Source of the DNA: Thamnaconus septentrionalis
Lineage: Eukaryota; Chordata; Actinopteri; Tetraodontiformes; Monacanthidae
Direction: 5' to 3'
Length of the DNA stretch: 64,000 nucleotides
Assembly (NCBI GenBank): GCA_009823395.1
Contig: CM020511.1
Coordinates: 22,693,501 to 22,757,500, forward strand
The notes under the pieces were generated by a model that saw only the letters and a program-made list of their open reading frames with translations, was not told the DNA's origin and made no database searches. This document shows, piece by piece, positions 12,901-23,100 of the stretch (positions within the stretch are counted from its first letter, which is position 1; the number at the start of each line of letters is the position of its first letter). Position numbers and translations under genes: made by a program.

Positions 12901-13705
12901 GAGGGGGGCAGACACAGTTAGTTTATTTAGGAGTAGACTTAAGACTTTCCTTTTTCTTAAAGCATATAGTTAGATTCCATCCACTGTCAGTTAAGCTGCT
13001 ATAGGCTTACGCCGTGGAGGGAGATCTTTCGCTCCCGTTACAGGGATCGTTGCTCTGTGCAGGCGGAGCTTCTATCACTCTCCTCACCCAATCAATCTTT
13101 GACTCTTTTGACTCTATCTACTCTGTCCAAACTAGCTCTCATTATGCTTTGTACAGTATGCTCGATATGCATGATACTGCCGCAGGTTCTGTGTCCCCGG
13201 CAGGTGATGACCACTGCGCCAGGAGCTGGATTGTGCTGTCCTGGGGGTATTGGTGACATCGCTTTGTCCCACCACCACGCCTAGGACCTGGACTTGTCCT
13301 ATCGGCAGATTGTCCATCGAGCTAGGCTCTTGCCTTCCAAAGCATGGACACTTACAGCCCACGCGGACAGCAGCCTTGAATTATTTCCTATTCTTTGTGT
13401 TCATATCCGTTTTGTGAATGCCTGGTTGGTGTATCTGTTTTTCACTCTGTCCTGCTTCCCCCCCTTGCTCACTCTGCTCCTTTCTCTCTTTCTCTGTATC
13501 TCTATTTTTGTATTTCACCCCAACTACTCATAGGCAGATGATGGCCCTCTGGAGTCTGGTTCTGCCCTAGGTTTCTTCCCACAGGGGAGTTTTTCCCAGC
13601 CACTGTCGCATCTTGCTTGCTCCGGGGGCCCAGTTGGTTCTCTCTGATTGTATAAAGCGCTTTGAGACGCCATTGGTTGTGATTTAGCGCTGTACAAATA
13701 AAAGT

Positions 13706-13760
<55 letters not shown>
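9992..13760 (+). mobile_element. L2-clade LINE, copy B, internally deleted
   Basis: The element runs 9992-13760 on the plus strand with target duplication AATCA at 9987-9991 and 13761-13765, ending in a long ATT tail. Its first ~45 bases repeat GGAGGCGACAGC and match the 5' leader of copy A. It then jumps directly to the start of ORF2, so ORF1 and about 1.2 kb are deleted. The remaining ORF2 and 3' UTR match copy A closely in inverted orientation. It lies in the same BEL host, 374 bases beyond copy A. Confidence 0.9.
10044..12973 (+). pseudogene. L2 copy B ORF2: complete endonuclease, broken reverse transcriptase
   Basis: The endonuclease domain is complete from LNIRSL through TETWL, YRPPGPYSSF, GDFNIH, HTLDLVL and SDHFLITF, so all catalytic blocks lost in copy A are present. 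Downstream, a deletion and frameshift between about 10970 and 11215 remove the linker before the RT. The RT resumes at 11276 with NYRPISNLPF, HGVPQGSVLGPLL and YADDTQLYLSF. A C-to-T change creates TGA at 12464-12466, where copy A has CGA. The frame then continues to 12973 and ends with the C-terminus that copy A lost. The copy is non-functional as it stands. Confidence 0.88.
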
Positions 13761-13761
<1 letters not shown>

Positions 13762-13765
13762 ATCA

Positions 13766-14844
13766 AACGGCTTCTGGATAGTTGGATGTAATCACGCTGT
13801 GTCATCCTATATTCATAAGTGTGTCAAGTGTAGAAAATTCAGACGTTGCACTGAAAATCAGAAAATGTCTGATTTACCACGTGAACGCATGGAGACCGCT
13901 CCACCCTTCACTTATTGTGGAATTGACTGTTTTGGTCCATTTTATGTCAAGGAAGGAAGGAAAGAGTTGAAGCGCTACGGATTACTTTTCACTTGTATGT
14001 GTTCTCGTGCTGTGCACATTGAACTACTCGATGATATGACAACTGACGGCTTTATTAATGCACTTCGAACCTTCATAGCCATACGTGGAAACGTGCAACA
14101 ACTTCGATCAGACCAAGGAACAAATTTTATTGGCGCGAAATGAGAGTTCCTAGAAGCTTTGAAGGAGAGGAACCAAGAATACTTGAAGCAACTAGGCTGT
14201 GAGTTTGTGATGAATCCGCCATCAGCCAGTCATATGGGGGGAGCCTGGGAAAGGCAAATCAAAACTGTACGAAATGTGTTGACATCTATTCTGGATCAGT
14301 CATCCAAGAGACTAGAAAGTTCATCTTTGAGAACTTACCTGTATGAAGTCATGGCAATCATCAAGACCTTAGCAGACCTTTAACAGCACATTTACTAAAT
14401 GATCCAACTGGACCTCAAGCTCTCACACCCAATCACATCTTGACGATGAAATCTTCCATAATCTTGCCACCACCAGGAGAGTTTGTGAAAGAAGACCTTT
14501 ATCTTCGCAAAAGATGCCCGAAGGTGCAATATTTGGCCAATGAGTTCTGGTCTAGATGGAAGAAGGAGTACCTATTAAACTTGCAACAGAGACAAAAATG
14601 GCACAAAACACATCGGAAAGCAAGAGTCAACAATGTAGTGATTGTACAAGATGACCTTGTACCAAGGAATGAGTGGAAACTAGCTAAGGTCACAGAAGTG
14701 TATCCAGGCAAAGATGGATGTGTGAGGAAGTTCCAATTACTTATCAGTGATTCAGCTCTAGATGACCAAGGAAAGCGACTTACCAAGCCAGTCTACCTGG
14801 TCAGACCAATCCATAAGACAGTAACCTTGCTTGAAGCTGAGTAA
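13766..14844 (+). pseudogene. BEL/Pao pol, part 3: integrase core and C-terminal domain
   Basis: This completes the retroviral-type integrase, which joins element DNA to host DNA. The CxxC of the zinc-binding domain appears as HKCVKCRK. The DDE catalytic residues are seen as GIDCFGPF, RSDQGTNF and the Glu in MGGAWERQIK. The C-terminal domain follows with WSRWKKEYL, VNNVVIVQDD and YPGKDGCVRKF. Breaks are an in-frame TGA at 14141 and a frameshift near 14375, after which the frame moves by one and runs to the TAA at 14842-14844. The LTR begins about 110 bases later. Confidence 0.88.
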
Positions 14845-14956
14845 TGCAGCATTTGTTGTTTCAGTGCCTCCTCACACTGAACTTAACATTGTTTGGATTA
14901 TTATTTGAGTCCTTATCTTAAGTTCATTAGATAAATCACCAGTGATTTGGTGGGAG

Positions 14957-15410
14957 TGTAGCTGCCATCAGTGTCAATTATGCAATTTAAGTTCATTTAA
15001 TTGTTTATTTATTTGTTTTGAATTAAAACAGAAACAATATGTTTAAATAAGTGAATATATTTTTTGTTATTTTTGTGTTTGCATAGCGGAACCTTTGTTC
15101 ACTGGGTTTAGCGGTGTCGGGCCGTTTATTTTCGATGCGCTTCCTCTGTACCATGCTTGAGGCAGAGCAGCCATTTGACTTGAAGAATACCAGAAGTAGC
15201 TGGAAAAGGGTCCTTAACTCTGTTCTGTCTGTTGGGCCAATGAGGTATGTGTATGTTTTGTTGTTGTGCTATGTAGGTTACACTGTATAAGTCTGTCTGT
15301 TTTGTGTTTTTATGTAGTTCTTACGGCATACCAAATGAAACGTCCTCACGCTGAATAAATGCCTGTGAACGAGAACGCCTTGGGTCGTCAATGACGGAAC
15401 GGGAGTTACA
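14957..15410 (+). mobile_element. 3' LTR of the BEL/Pao element
   Basis: Preceded by a purine-rich tract (TTTGGTGGGAG, 14946-14956), the sequence runs from TGTAGCTGCC to GGGAGTTACA, with matching TGTA/TACA ends. A poly(A) signal AATAAA lies near 15354. No second copy is in the window, so the length (454 bp) rests on the terminal pattern and position after pol. Confidence 0.75.
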
Positions 15411-15787
15411 TAACGCCTCACTTTCTTCGGAGATACCAATGACTCATTGGCACTTTTCCATTTCTCAGACATGCCTTCTCATTCATAAAGCGGGGGCAGT
15501 GAACACAGAAAAAACTGTGACGGTGCATTACCAACATGCCGCTTGCTAGCTGACCTGATGAACGTGACTGATCACAGAGGTGCAGCGTGTGTATATATAT
15601 GCGGACAAAAATGCATTTCCATCTGGGTTTTATACAGACTTTTAATATAAGATGAATAATGGTTTATTTATATTAAATCTGTTTTATGATTATTATTATT
15701 TTGCTGAGTCGGAAGGCCAGCTGCATCCGGCGGGGAGTGGGGATTGTGGGGTGGGAGGGTTTGGTGAAAATGTCAGTTTAGGGCTGA
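15411..15787. other. Spacer, no recognised feature
   Basis: Between the BEL LTR and the next solo LTR. It contains short AT-rich runs (TTATTATTATTTTG near 15690) and a G-rich block near 15730-15765. No coding signal was recognised. Confidence 0.5.
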
Positions 15788-15792
15788 TGACA

Positions 15793-16272
15793 TGTCACGG
15801 TCTCCAAGCCAACAATCTGCCCCTATGATCTTCATAGCCAACAATCTTCCCCTATTATCTTGATAGCCAACAATCTTCGCCTTTGATCTGCACTGCCTAT
15901 ATTAACCAGTCTCCCACGTTTCCCAGTTGCCAGATTATCTGTTTTGCTTTGCACCCGCAATCCAGCGCCTGTCTCCTTGTTGCCCTCCTTCGTTCCCCGG
16001 TTGACCACAGCCCGTCTCCGACCCTGTCTCCGCCTCGTCCTCGGACCGATTCCCCGGTAACGACCCTGCTCGGCTCCGACTACGTTCCTCGTTTGCCCCG
16101 TCTGGATCCTGTCGCTGTCATCGACCTCCGCCCGTCCCCGACGCCGATCTCGCCTGCCTCTCTCACCGCCTGCACTGGTTCTCGACCCTGGACTGCCCGA
16201 CCTCTACTCTTCAATAAACCCCTTAAACTGCATCAGTGGTTGTCGTGCAATTGAGTCCACCAACACCTGACA
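15793..16272 (+). mobile_element. Solo LTR, Gypsy-like
   Basis: The 480-bp unit begins TGTCACGG and ends CCTGACA, giving TGTCA/TGACA inverted ends, and is flanked by the 5-bp duplication TGACA (15788-15792 and 16273-16277). A TATA-like CTATATTAAC near 15896 and the poly(A) signal AATAAA near 16212 set the plus orientation. A CT-rich middle and three CCAACAATCT repeats near 15808-15877 are inside U3. No internal retroelement sequence adjoins, so it is a solo LTR left by LTR-LTR recombination. Confidence 0.82.
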
Positions 16273-16277
16273 TGACA

Positions 16278-17639
16278 TCACTGATGGAGCTGTCAGATCA
16301 TCTAGGAAAGCATAATTCAGGTTATTTTACAGAAAAATGTTGGAAACTAGGAGTACAATTGTTTGTTTTTTTTGACAGCGATATCATACCACAAAGAGTT
16401 CTTTCTTTTGAGTCCCAGGAAGAAGCTCCTGGATTGAGTCACGTGTCGATGGAATCCTTGTTTGTGTTCAGCGAGTTCAGCTCACAGTTTTCACTGTCAG
16501 GGCTGAGATTGCGCAAGGTGGTGATAAAACGACAATGCTGCTGGAAGAAAAAAAAAAGAAAAGATTTGGTTTCAAATGTTTCCAACTCAAATATGAACTA
16601 TTCTATTTATGTCTATATTAAGCAGAGGACAGGGAGTGTCCTGCTGGGAAAACTTCCCCCTTCCTTGTTTGCTTTTGGCTCCCAGCACGTGTCTGTTTGA
16701 GTCACTGGGCTGAGATAAAATGTATTTACATGCAGAGCTTAATCGGACTAAGCAATAATTCGGTTTTCTCGTCCAATCGGAGTTCTCACCTTGTCCCTGT
16801 ATACATGCAGCTGAGAAATTTGAATTATTGACAGGAACGTGTCCTCCTCCTAACACTAGGGGGGGGGGAGTCTTTTCAGCCTGTCAGCTGCTTTCGGTTG
16901 ACATATTACATCATTACGATATGTACGATAGTTCATAATGTACGTGTTACCTACTTTGCAGATAAGGTGTACCCTATTTCTTGTGCTCATGGTGATTTTA
17001 AAAGGCAGACAAGAACGTTGTATGCTGTTGGAGGGCTACAACAACAGAACGTCTTCGATGCTACGCTTTGTGCCGTCGCTACGGACCCGAAACTCTCGTT
17101 CTTGTTGGATGCGGGTTCGGAGCAGACTGGTGGGAGAGTTTGTGTACAGGTTTTGCAAAGGAATGGTGTCTTCAGTTATACACATGCTCATTAAAGTGCC
17201 GACCGTGGAGGAAGCTGGTGCCACTGCACGCCGTTTCCAGCAGAATAACAGTGAAATTACCAAAATAAAAACAAATCAGAAAAACATCTTTTTGGTGTTT
17301 TACAAAGTTAAAATTCTTCTAACTTACAAAAAATGTGAACGAAAAGGTAGAAATATAAATACGAACGAATACCTATTTGTTCAGGGGTGCGCAAAGCCGG
17401 AGCCCTGCATTTGCTGCGCTACCCTTATAAAAAGGTCTCCGTTGCGTTTTATTTTAATATGTCCATCTCTTTTAGAAGAGAAAGCATCACCCCGGTCTCA
17501 TCCTCTTACCAAATGTGTACATTCTTATTCACGTTTGCCAGGTTGTTTTGCGCAGTCTGTTTTGTTAGATGATGTAGTTCTGCGGTCATGAGTCGCGAGA
17601 GGGAGGCGTATATTATGGCATGCCGTTCAGGAAATTAAT
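16278..17639. other. No recognised gene
   Basis: Open frames up to about 217 codons (16938-17591) exist but overlap in several frames and carry no motif I know. A poly-G run lies at about 16859-16868. TACATGCAG occurs twice (near 16729 and 16802), flanking AT-rich sequence. This may be a decayed short transposon, but its ends are not clear. Confidence 0.4.
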
Positions 17640-17955
17640 GTTTGAATATATTGAACAAAACCCTGAAATATATATAATGAAACTCTGAATATATGGAATG
17701 AACCTTGAATATATTGAATGAAACTTTGAATATATGGAATGAAACTTTGAATATATTGAATGAACCTTGAATATATTGAATGAAACTTCGAATATATGGA
17801 ATGAAACTTTGAATATATTGAATGAAACCCTGAATATATGGAATGAAACTCTGAATATATATAATGAAACTCTGAATATATGGAATGAACCTTGAATATA
17901 TTGAATGAAACCTCAAATATATTGACTGAAACTCTGAATATATGGAATGAAACTC
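17640..17955 (+). repeat. AT-rich minisatellite, ~20-21 bp unit, about 15 copies
   Basis: The core unit is (T)GAATATATNGAATGAAAC with variants ending CTTT, CCTT or CTCT. The repeat produces artefactual long frames with a Phe-Ile-x-Tyr-Ile pattern on the minus strand. It ends about 50 bases before the first exon of the HECT-like gene, so it may affect that promoter. A 56-base piece recurs exactly at 20032-20087. Confidence 0.9.
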
Positions 17956-19116
17956 GACTGACGTCACCATTGCCACCATCTTGTACCTGTTGTGCAGATG
18001 CGGCAGCATGAGCCAGTCAGCTCGCAATTTTGTTGCAGCTATTCTTAGCAACGACGATCTCGTCAATGCACTGGCGAATGCCTGTGCAAGCCAAAATCCC
18101 CCGGAGAACGGTGTCCAATGCTGTACTTCAGACGAAGAAGTCCAGTCTCTTTTTAATCGGGGCAGGCCTGGGCCTACTACATCAAGCCAGGCTGCTATTT
18201 TTAGTGCCAACCTCAGCATGCCATTAACCACACCGCCGTGCCCCACAACAGTCCCTCCTTACAACTTAGGCCCGTTTACAAGAAAGGGCCCAAGACAGAA
18301 GAAGTATTTAAAATTAGACTTCGTAGAGCGCATCTAAATATACGGATATGCTATTATTTAGTTCTGATCTCCAACAGGCATGTAAAGGAAGAGCGAACTT
18401 TTCTAAAATAATACACTAAATGCGCGTTAACTCTGTGCAGAATCGTGTCTTGGGCGACCTGAAGCGTGTATACTTTTTTTATTTTTTTATTTTTAGACTT
18501 TTTCCCACATAATATTTGTATAATGGTGATGTTGATGCCCAATTAAAATGCACGTTAAACACATTTATTACACATATTAACATTTAGGTTAGGCGGAGTA
18601 GGGTGTGGTGTTTGTGTACGTAGAACTGAGAAAAGAAAAGGAAGCTTAATAGCAGAGCTATTTACGGAATACTCTGTTGTATGTAGAGATGTGTTTGTAC
18701 GACTGTATTAACTTTTATTTGTCATTTAATATTTTGTATTAGCTTGTTAGCTGTTAGCTTGGTATCGTTCACTCGTGATTAAATGAAGGCAAAACACAAT
18801 GTGCGTTATGGCACTGCGCTCTGAGGTGGCACTTTTAGATGTCAGGGAATTGTAGGGGGTGCAGGGGTTGCATGAACTGAAAGAAGCTGGTCATGTAGAA
18901 TCACCCACACCCATAGATCAGGGCAGGCGTAATATTTAGTTTACTATTGAACGTAGGCTATTTGATGATCGGCGATACATTGTCACATTACTCACACAGC
19001 AGACTGCGGACATACAAATGCATAATGAGTTTATGCCTGGCGGAGATTATTACTATGTAATTAAAAATAAGTTTTGCTGTATTAACCACGCTAAACAATG
19101 CATAGATGTCTATCAA

Positions 19117-19118
<2 letters not shown>

Positions 19119-19164
<46 letters not shown>

Positions 19165-19190
19165 GTATATATGTATATATATATATATAC
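19119..19190 (+). repeat. Compound (CA)n(TA)n microsatellite
   Basis: An uninterrupted CA run (about 19119-19146) passes into TA repeats interrupted by TG (to about 19190), directly next to the LINE tail at 19191. Confidence 0.95.
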
Positions 19191-19993
19191 ATAGAAGAAG
19201 AAGAAGACGACCTTTATTGATCCCACAATGGGGAAATTTGCATAGTTACAGCAACAACAAAAAAGAAAAAGAAATTGGCTACAGTGCAAAAAGGTCAAGA
19301 ATTATATTAACTGAAGATATAGACAAAATTAAATTGGTAAGTATGTACAGAAAAAAGTGAGATAAAAAAAAGCTTCAAAAGATATTTACATATTAAAGGT
19401 TTGAATGTACATGTGCTACATGCTCTGCTAAATAGTTTCTATTGCAATCTACATGAGAAATTTACAGTTATTGTAGATTTTTTTTTTGTATCCTAGTGGA
19501 TGCTATTTTACAAAGTGCAGTTGTACAGCCTGATTGCTGTAGGCAGGAATGACCTGCGGTAGCGCTCCTTCTTGCAGTGAGGGTGCAGCAGCCTCGAGCT
19601 GAAGGAGCTGCTCAGGCTCTCCACAGTGTGGCGCAGGGGGTGGGAGGTGTTGTCCATGATGGACGTCAGCTTGGCCAACATCCTTCTGTCCGCCACCTTC
19701 TGGATGGAGTCCAATGGACAGTCCAGGACGGAGCTGGCTCTCCTCACCAGTTTGTCCAGTTTCCTCCTGTCCCTGTCCGTGACTCCACTCCCCCAGCACA
19801 CGATGGCATAGCACACTGCAGAAGCCACCACAGTGTCATAAAAAGTCCGGAGAAGGGCCCTGCTGACCCCGAAGGAGCTCAGTCTCCTCAGCAGATGGAG
19901 GCGACTCTGGCCCTTCTTATAGGCTCCCTGTGGTGTTTGTGGACCAGTCCAGTTTATTGTTCATATGAACACTCAGGTACTTGAATGAGTCCA
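19191..19993 (-). mobile_element. Rex1/CR1-like LINE, 5'-truncated 3' end
   Basis: On the minus strand, frames near 19508-19984 give TFYDTVVASAVCYAIVCW, DKLVRRASSVLDCPLDS, RMLAKLTSIMDN and KKERYRRSFLPTAIRLYN. This is the C-terminal end of ORF2 in fish Rex1-type LINEs. The element's 3' end (plus strand CTTTATTGATCCCACAATGG at 19212-19231) is the usual AATAAAG tail of that family, followed by a TCT repeat. Only the extreme C-terminus is left. It sits in intron 1 of the HECT-like gene in antisense orientation. Confidence 0.8.
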
Positions 19994-20077
19994 CTATATA
20001 TATATATATATATATATATAGGGTTAGGGTTAACCCTGAAATATATATAATGAAACTCTGAATATATGGAATGAACC

Positions 20078-20142
<65 letters not shown>

Positions 20143-20150
20143 TACTGTTA
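19994..20150 (+). repeat. TA repeats around a 56-base copy of the upstream minisatellite
   Basis: Two TA runs (about 19996-20020 and 20083-20139) flank GGGTTAGGGTTAACCCTG and a block (20032-20087) identical to 17659-17714 in the minisatellite 2.4 kb upstream. Confidence 0.9.
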
Positions 20151-23031
20151 ACACTGCATGAGTCTACAAAAATATATAATTTGTTTAATGTTTCTCAGGT
20201 TTCAGGCACAAGGCAGCTCAAGTCCTGTGACTCAGTCTTTTTCAAGGAGGTAATTCTCCTACCAGATGACAAAACGACTCATGTACCAAGGCGTGCCAAA
20301 AAAGCTTGGCTTTTTGAAAACGGCCACGTCAAGTCAGCCTTGGAATTTGGCTGTGGCTGGGATTCTGACAAAATAATGCATGCAATAACAGCAGCCTTCC
20401 AGCCAGCTGTGGAGGGATGCAGGTAAGTTTTGTAATTATTATTTTGTTATATTTATTTCTCTTTCATGCTATACTATGACAGCTTCATTTTAAGTGCTTG
20501 TATGTATTGAAAATAAATTACTTACTTACACTACACTTGTAGTGTGCTCTTTTAGCTTCAGCAGAAGTGTGACAAAGTGGGTGAGAATCACCAGTTGTCC
20601 CCAGTTTCATTTTACTATATTACTGTTTCATGTACTGTGTTTTTATTTTCCCTTAGGTTACAAATCCTGCTGCCATGCTACAACAAACTAGTTGAGCCGT
20701 CCCTTACCCCCACACAGAGTTTGAATGGAGACCTTGTGAAAAAAAACTGTTTCATCAGAAGTCCATTTATGTCAGACCTGACAAGGTCATTTTAAGTGAT
20801 ATAAAAGAAGATGTAAGTAGTACTAACAATATCAATACATGTTTATTATTGTGTCAGTCAGAATGGCAATAGAATAGCAAAAGAAAAGTCTGTTACAATA
20901 TTTTGATTAGTATAGTCAATTAGATCCATAAAAGTTATTGTATTTATCTGTTTGCATTTACAGGTTTCTGATGGAGAAAGCAGCTGTTTAGATGACCCAG
21001 GGTTGGCCAAAATATCTGAAACTGCCAAATTTGGTAAATACTTTTACGCCATTACATCATAAAAAATGTCCATTTTTTTAATCTGCCACATAATATGTAT
21101 GCTCTAATTGTGTTCTGATGTTCACTGTCATATAAGTTAAATATTACTCAAAAGTAAAATTTCCATGTTACAGTTACAGCCATTGGTAGTGCACCTGAAG
21201 ATTCCAAAGAAGTTGTCCCAGACGTATCCAACTCCAGTCATACCCCTTCAAAGTCCAGTGGTGACGAAGTTATATGGTGTTTTGTTACTGAAGATATTTG
21301 CACTGATTCACCTTCTATCCCAGCTCACACCCTCACCACGTCCACTAGTGCTGGTGTCATTACTATTGATGAGACTGTCACCGTGTCCAGTGGAACTCCT
21401 GCCATTTCTACTGGCAACACTCATGGCTTGTCGGTTGACCCCACTGTCAATGCCAGCGCTAAAAGGCGTTGCGTGTTTGGGAATAACACCTCCGGTGTGT
21501 CTTATGGTCCTACTCAACCCAGTGAATCTAGTTCATCCAGCACATGCTACAGGTCCATCTTTTCTAATTGTTTGATCTATTTTCAGACATTAATTTTAGT
21601 AAATCCCCATGGTATGAGCAAACAAGTCATATTTGTACCTTAATTATTAAAATAATTCTCGTTTGATTTTGTAGTACATACCTTGACCTATTTGAGGAAG
21701 AATACGTCTCTGATGACCCTGCTCTCCAGGAAGCCATTTCCAGGTCATTAGATGACAGCACAAGTGAGAGGTCAGTAGAAGAACATAGCTCACAGCTTCC
21801 CCTCCTTCATCCTTACAGCGTCTCATTGGATAACATATTTCTGAGGCATATTTCCACCTGCAGAGTTGCTGCATGGAGATTCAAGTTGCACTTGCATTTG
21901 TGTTCAATGTGGTGACATCGTCCACGACCACTTTCAGAAGTGGTTTGGCAGATCAAATAAAAATCATCCTCATATTGTTTTGAGTATACTCTTTACATTT
22001 TATGTGTGATATATCAGTAAGTTAATTTTTTCTGGAAAAGCAAGAAAAAGTAAAACTATTTCCCTCATCCCTTATCTTATACAAATATTTTTGGAAAGCT
22101 GACTTTTTAATCAGTATTTATACTGTGGATGTGTATGTTGGATTAAGGTTAGTCTGTGAATTGTTCCCATTGACACTAACAATGACTTTGTTTCATTGTC
22201 TATTATTGTTCCAGTGATTTAAAGATGACTTTAGAGAAAATAGTGAAGAGTGCTCTACCCTGGCTTTCTGGCAAGACTACCTTCAGGATGCTGAATGTAA
22301 GTTTGGCATGTTGGACATTGTTTCAACAAGAAATTATTCTTTAAAGTGTTTTAACTATATCATAGTTGTATCTGACATTGTTAAAAAATAATTTTCATTG
22401 AGATGGTCCACTATGTAAAACATTTTCTATGAATTATAAATACATTAATTGGGGCAAATATTCAGTGTGGATCAACAGCTGGAGAGGTGCTACTCACCAA
22501 ATTTGCATCTCTACAGTGCTATAATAATTCATGACTTGCTGGTAGATGTAGTCATTATTTAATTGTGTTTATCTTTTTTTTTTTTTTAATATCCTACAGG
22601 TGAAAACAATGTCTCTCTGGCGGATATTCTTATTTTCTTTATTGGATGTGACAGTGTTCCAGCACTGGGTTTCTCTCCAAAGCCAAGCCTTGAGTTCATT
22701 AACTATTCCCGATTTCCACAGGCGAATACTTGTGAAAATATTCTTCGCATTCCAAGAAAACTACCGAATGAAGAACGTAAATCTGTATTTTAAAACAATA
22801 CTTGGCCAAATCTGGTCGCGAACACACATACACAGGGGTTTGCAAACGAGCGAATCGACAAGTGGCGTTCAAGGTGTCTGCCTCTGTCTTCAGGGGAGCT
22901 CCAGCCTTTTATATGTGACGCTGCTGGTTGGCGCTCCCTGGTTGGCTGGGTGGTGTCCAACCGCAGTCGTGGTGTCTTCACGTGGAATTGCCAGGGCCAA
23001 CCGTCGGAGGGAGGCTGCACATAGACCTATG

Positions 23032-23070
<39 letters not shown>
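23032..23070 (+). repeat. (CA)n microsatellite
   Basis: A pure CA run of about 19 units between the HECT-like gene end and the piggyBac-like element. Confidence 0.95.
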
Positions 23071-23100
23071 CAGGAGACCTCAACGGCTCACAGCCGTAAC

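Larger units (their letters stand above)
2930..15410 (+). mobile_element. BEL/Pao LTR retrotransposon, 5'-truncated, split by two L2 LINEs
   Basis: Three blocks of BEL/Pao pol lie in order on the plus strand: 2930-4878, 9618-9991 and 13766-14844. They are followed by a purine-rich tract and a 3' LTR (14957-15410). The gaps are two L2 elements. Ignoring each insert plus one duplication copy makes the pol frame run on without a break, so this was one element. Gag, most of the protease and the 5' LTR are absent. Frameshifts and in-frame stops inside pol show it is dead. Confidence 0.9.
18008..22790 (+). pseudogene. HECT-domain (G2E3-like) gene fragment, eight putative exons
   Basis: Exons can be chained by GT/AG borders with matching phase: 18008-18322, 20199-20422, 20657-20812, 20964-21033, 21174-21552, 21675-21770 and 22215-22296. 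The last block, from 22600, reads SLADILIFFIGC, then VPALGFSPKPSLEF and QANTCENILRIP. That is the C-lobe end of a HECT ubiquitin-ligase domain with the catalytic Cys in NTC, and it stops at a TAA near 22790. HECT proteins transfer ubiquitin from E2 to substrate via this Cys. The N-lobe of HECT is missing, the phase into 22600 does not fit exon 7, and exon 3 has a one-base slip in an A run near 20740. It is therefore most likely a pseudogene or TE-linked fragment. Ser/Thr-rich exon 21174-21552 is a probable linker. Intron 1 holds a LINE and TA repeats. Confidence 0.6.

Noticed and set aside
13524..13805. Long minus-strand frame with a run of isoleucines
   Set aside because: It is the ATT tail of L2 copy B read backwards, not a protein. 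The same applies to Asn- or Tyr-rich frames near 4880, 36240, 51860 and 62610.
17635..18246. 203-codon minus-strand frame with repeating Phe-Ile-x-Tyr-Ile
   Set aside because: Produced by the AT-rich minisatellite. It overlaps exon 1 of the HECT-like gene on the other strand and has no start or domain support.
19535..19984. Plus-strand frames over the Rex1-like LINE
   Set aside because: Antisense shadows of the LINE ORF2 C-terminus, which has the recognised motifs on the minus strand.
20022..20040. Interstitial telomere array (GGGTTA)
   Set aside because: Only two or so units here (and scattered units at 49045-49110). Too short to call a telomeric array.
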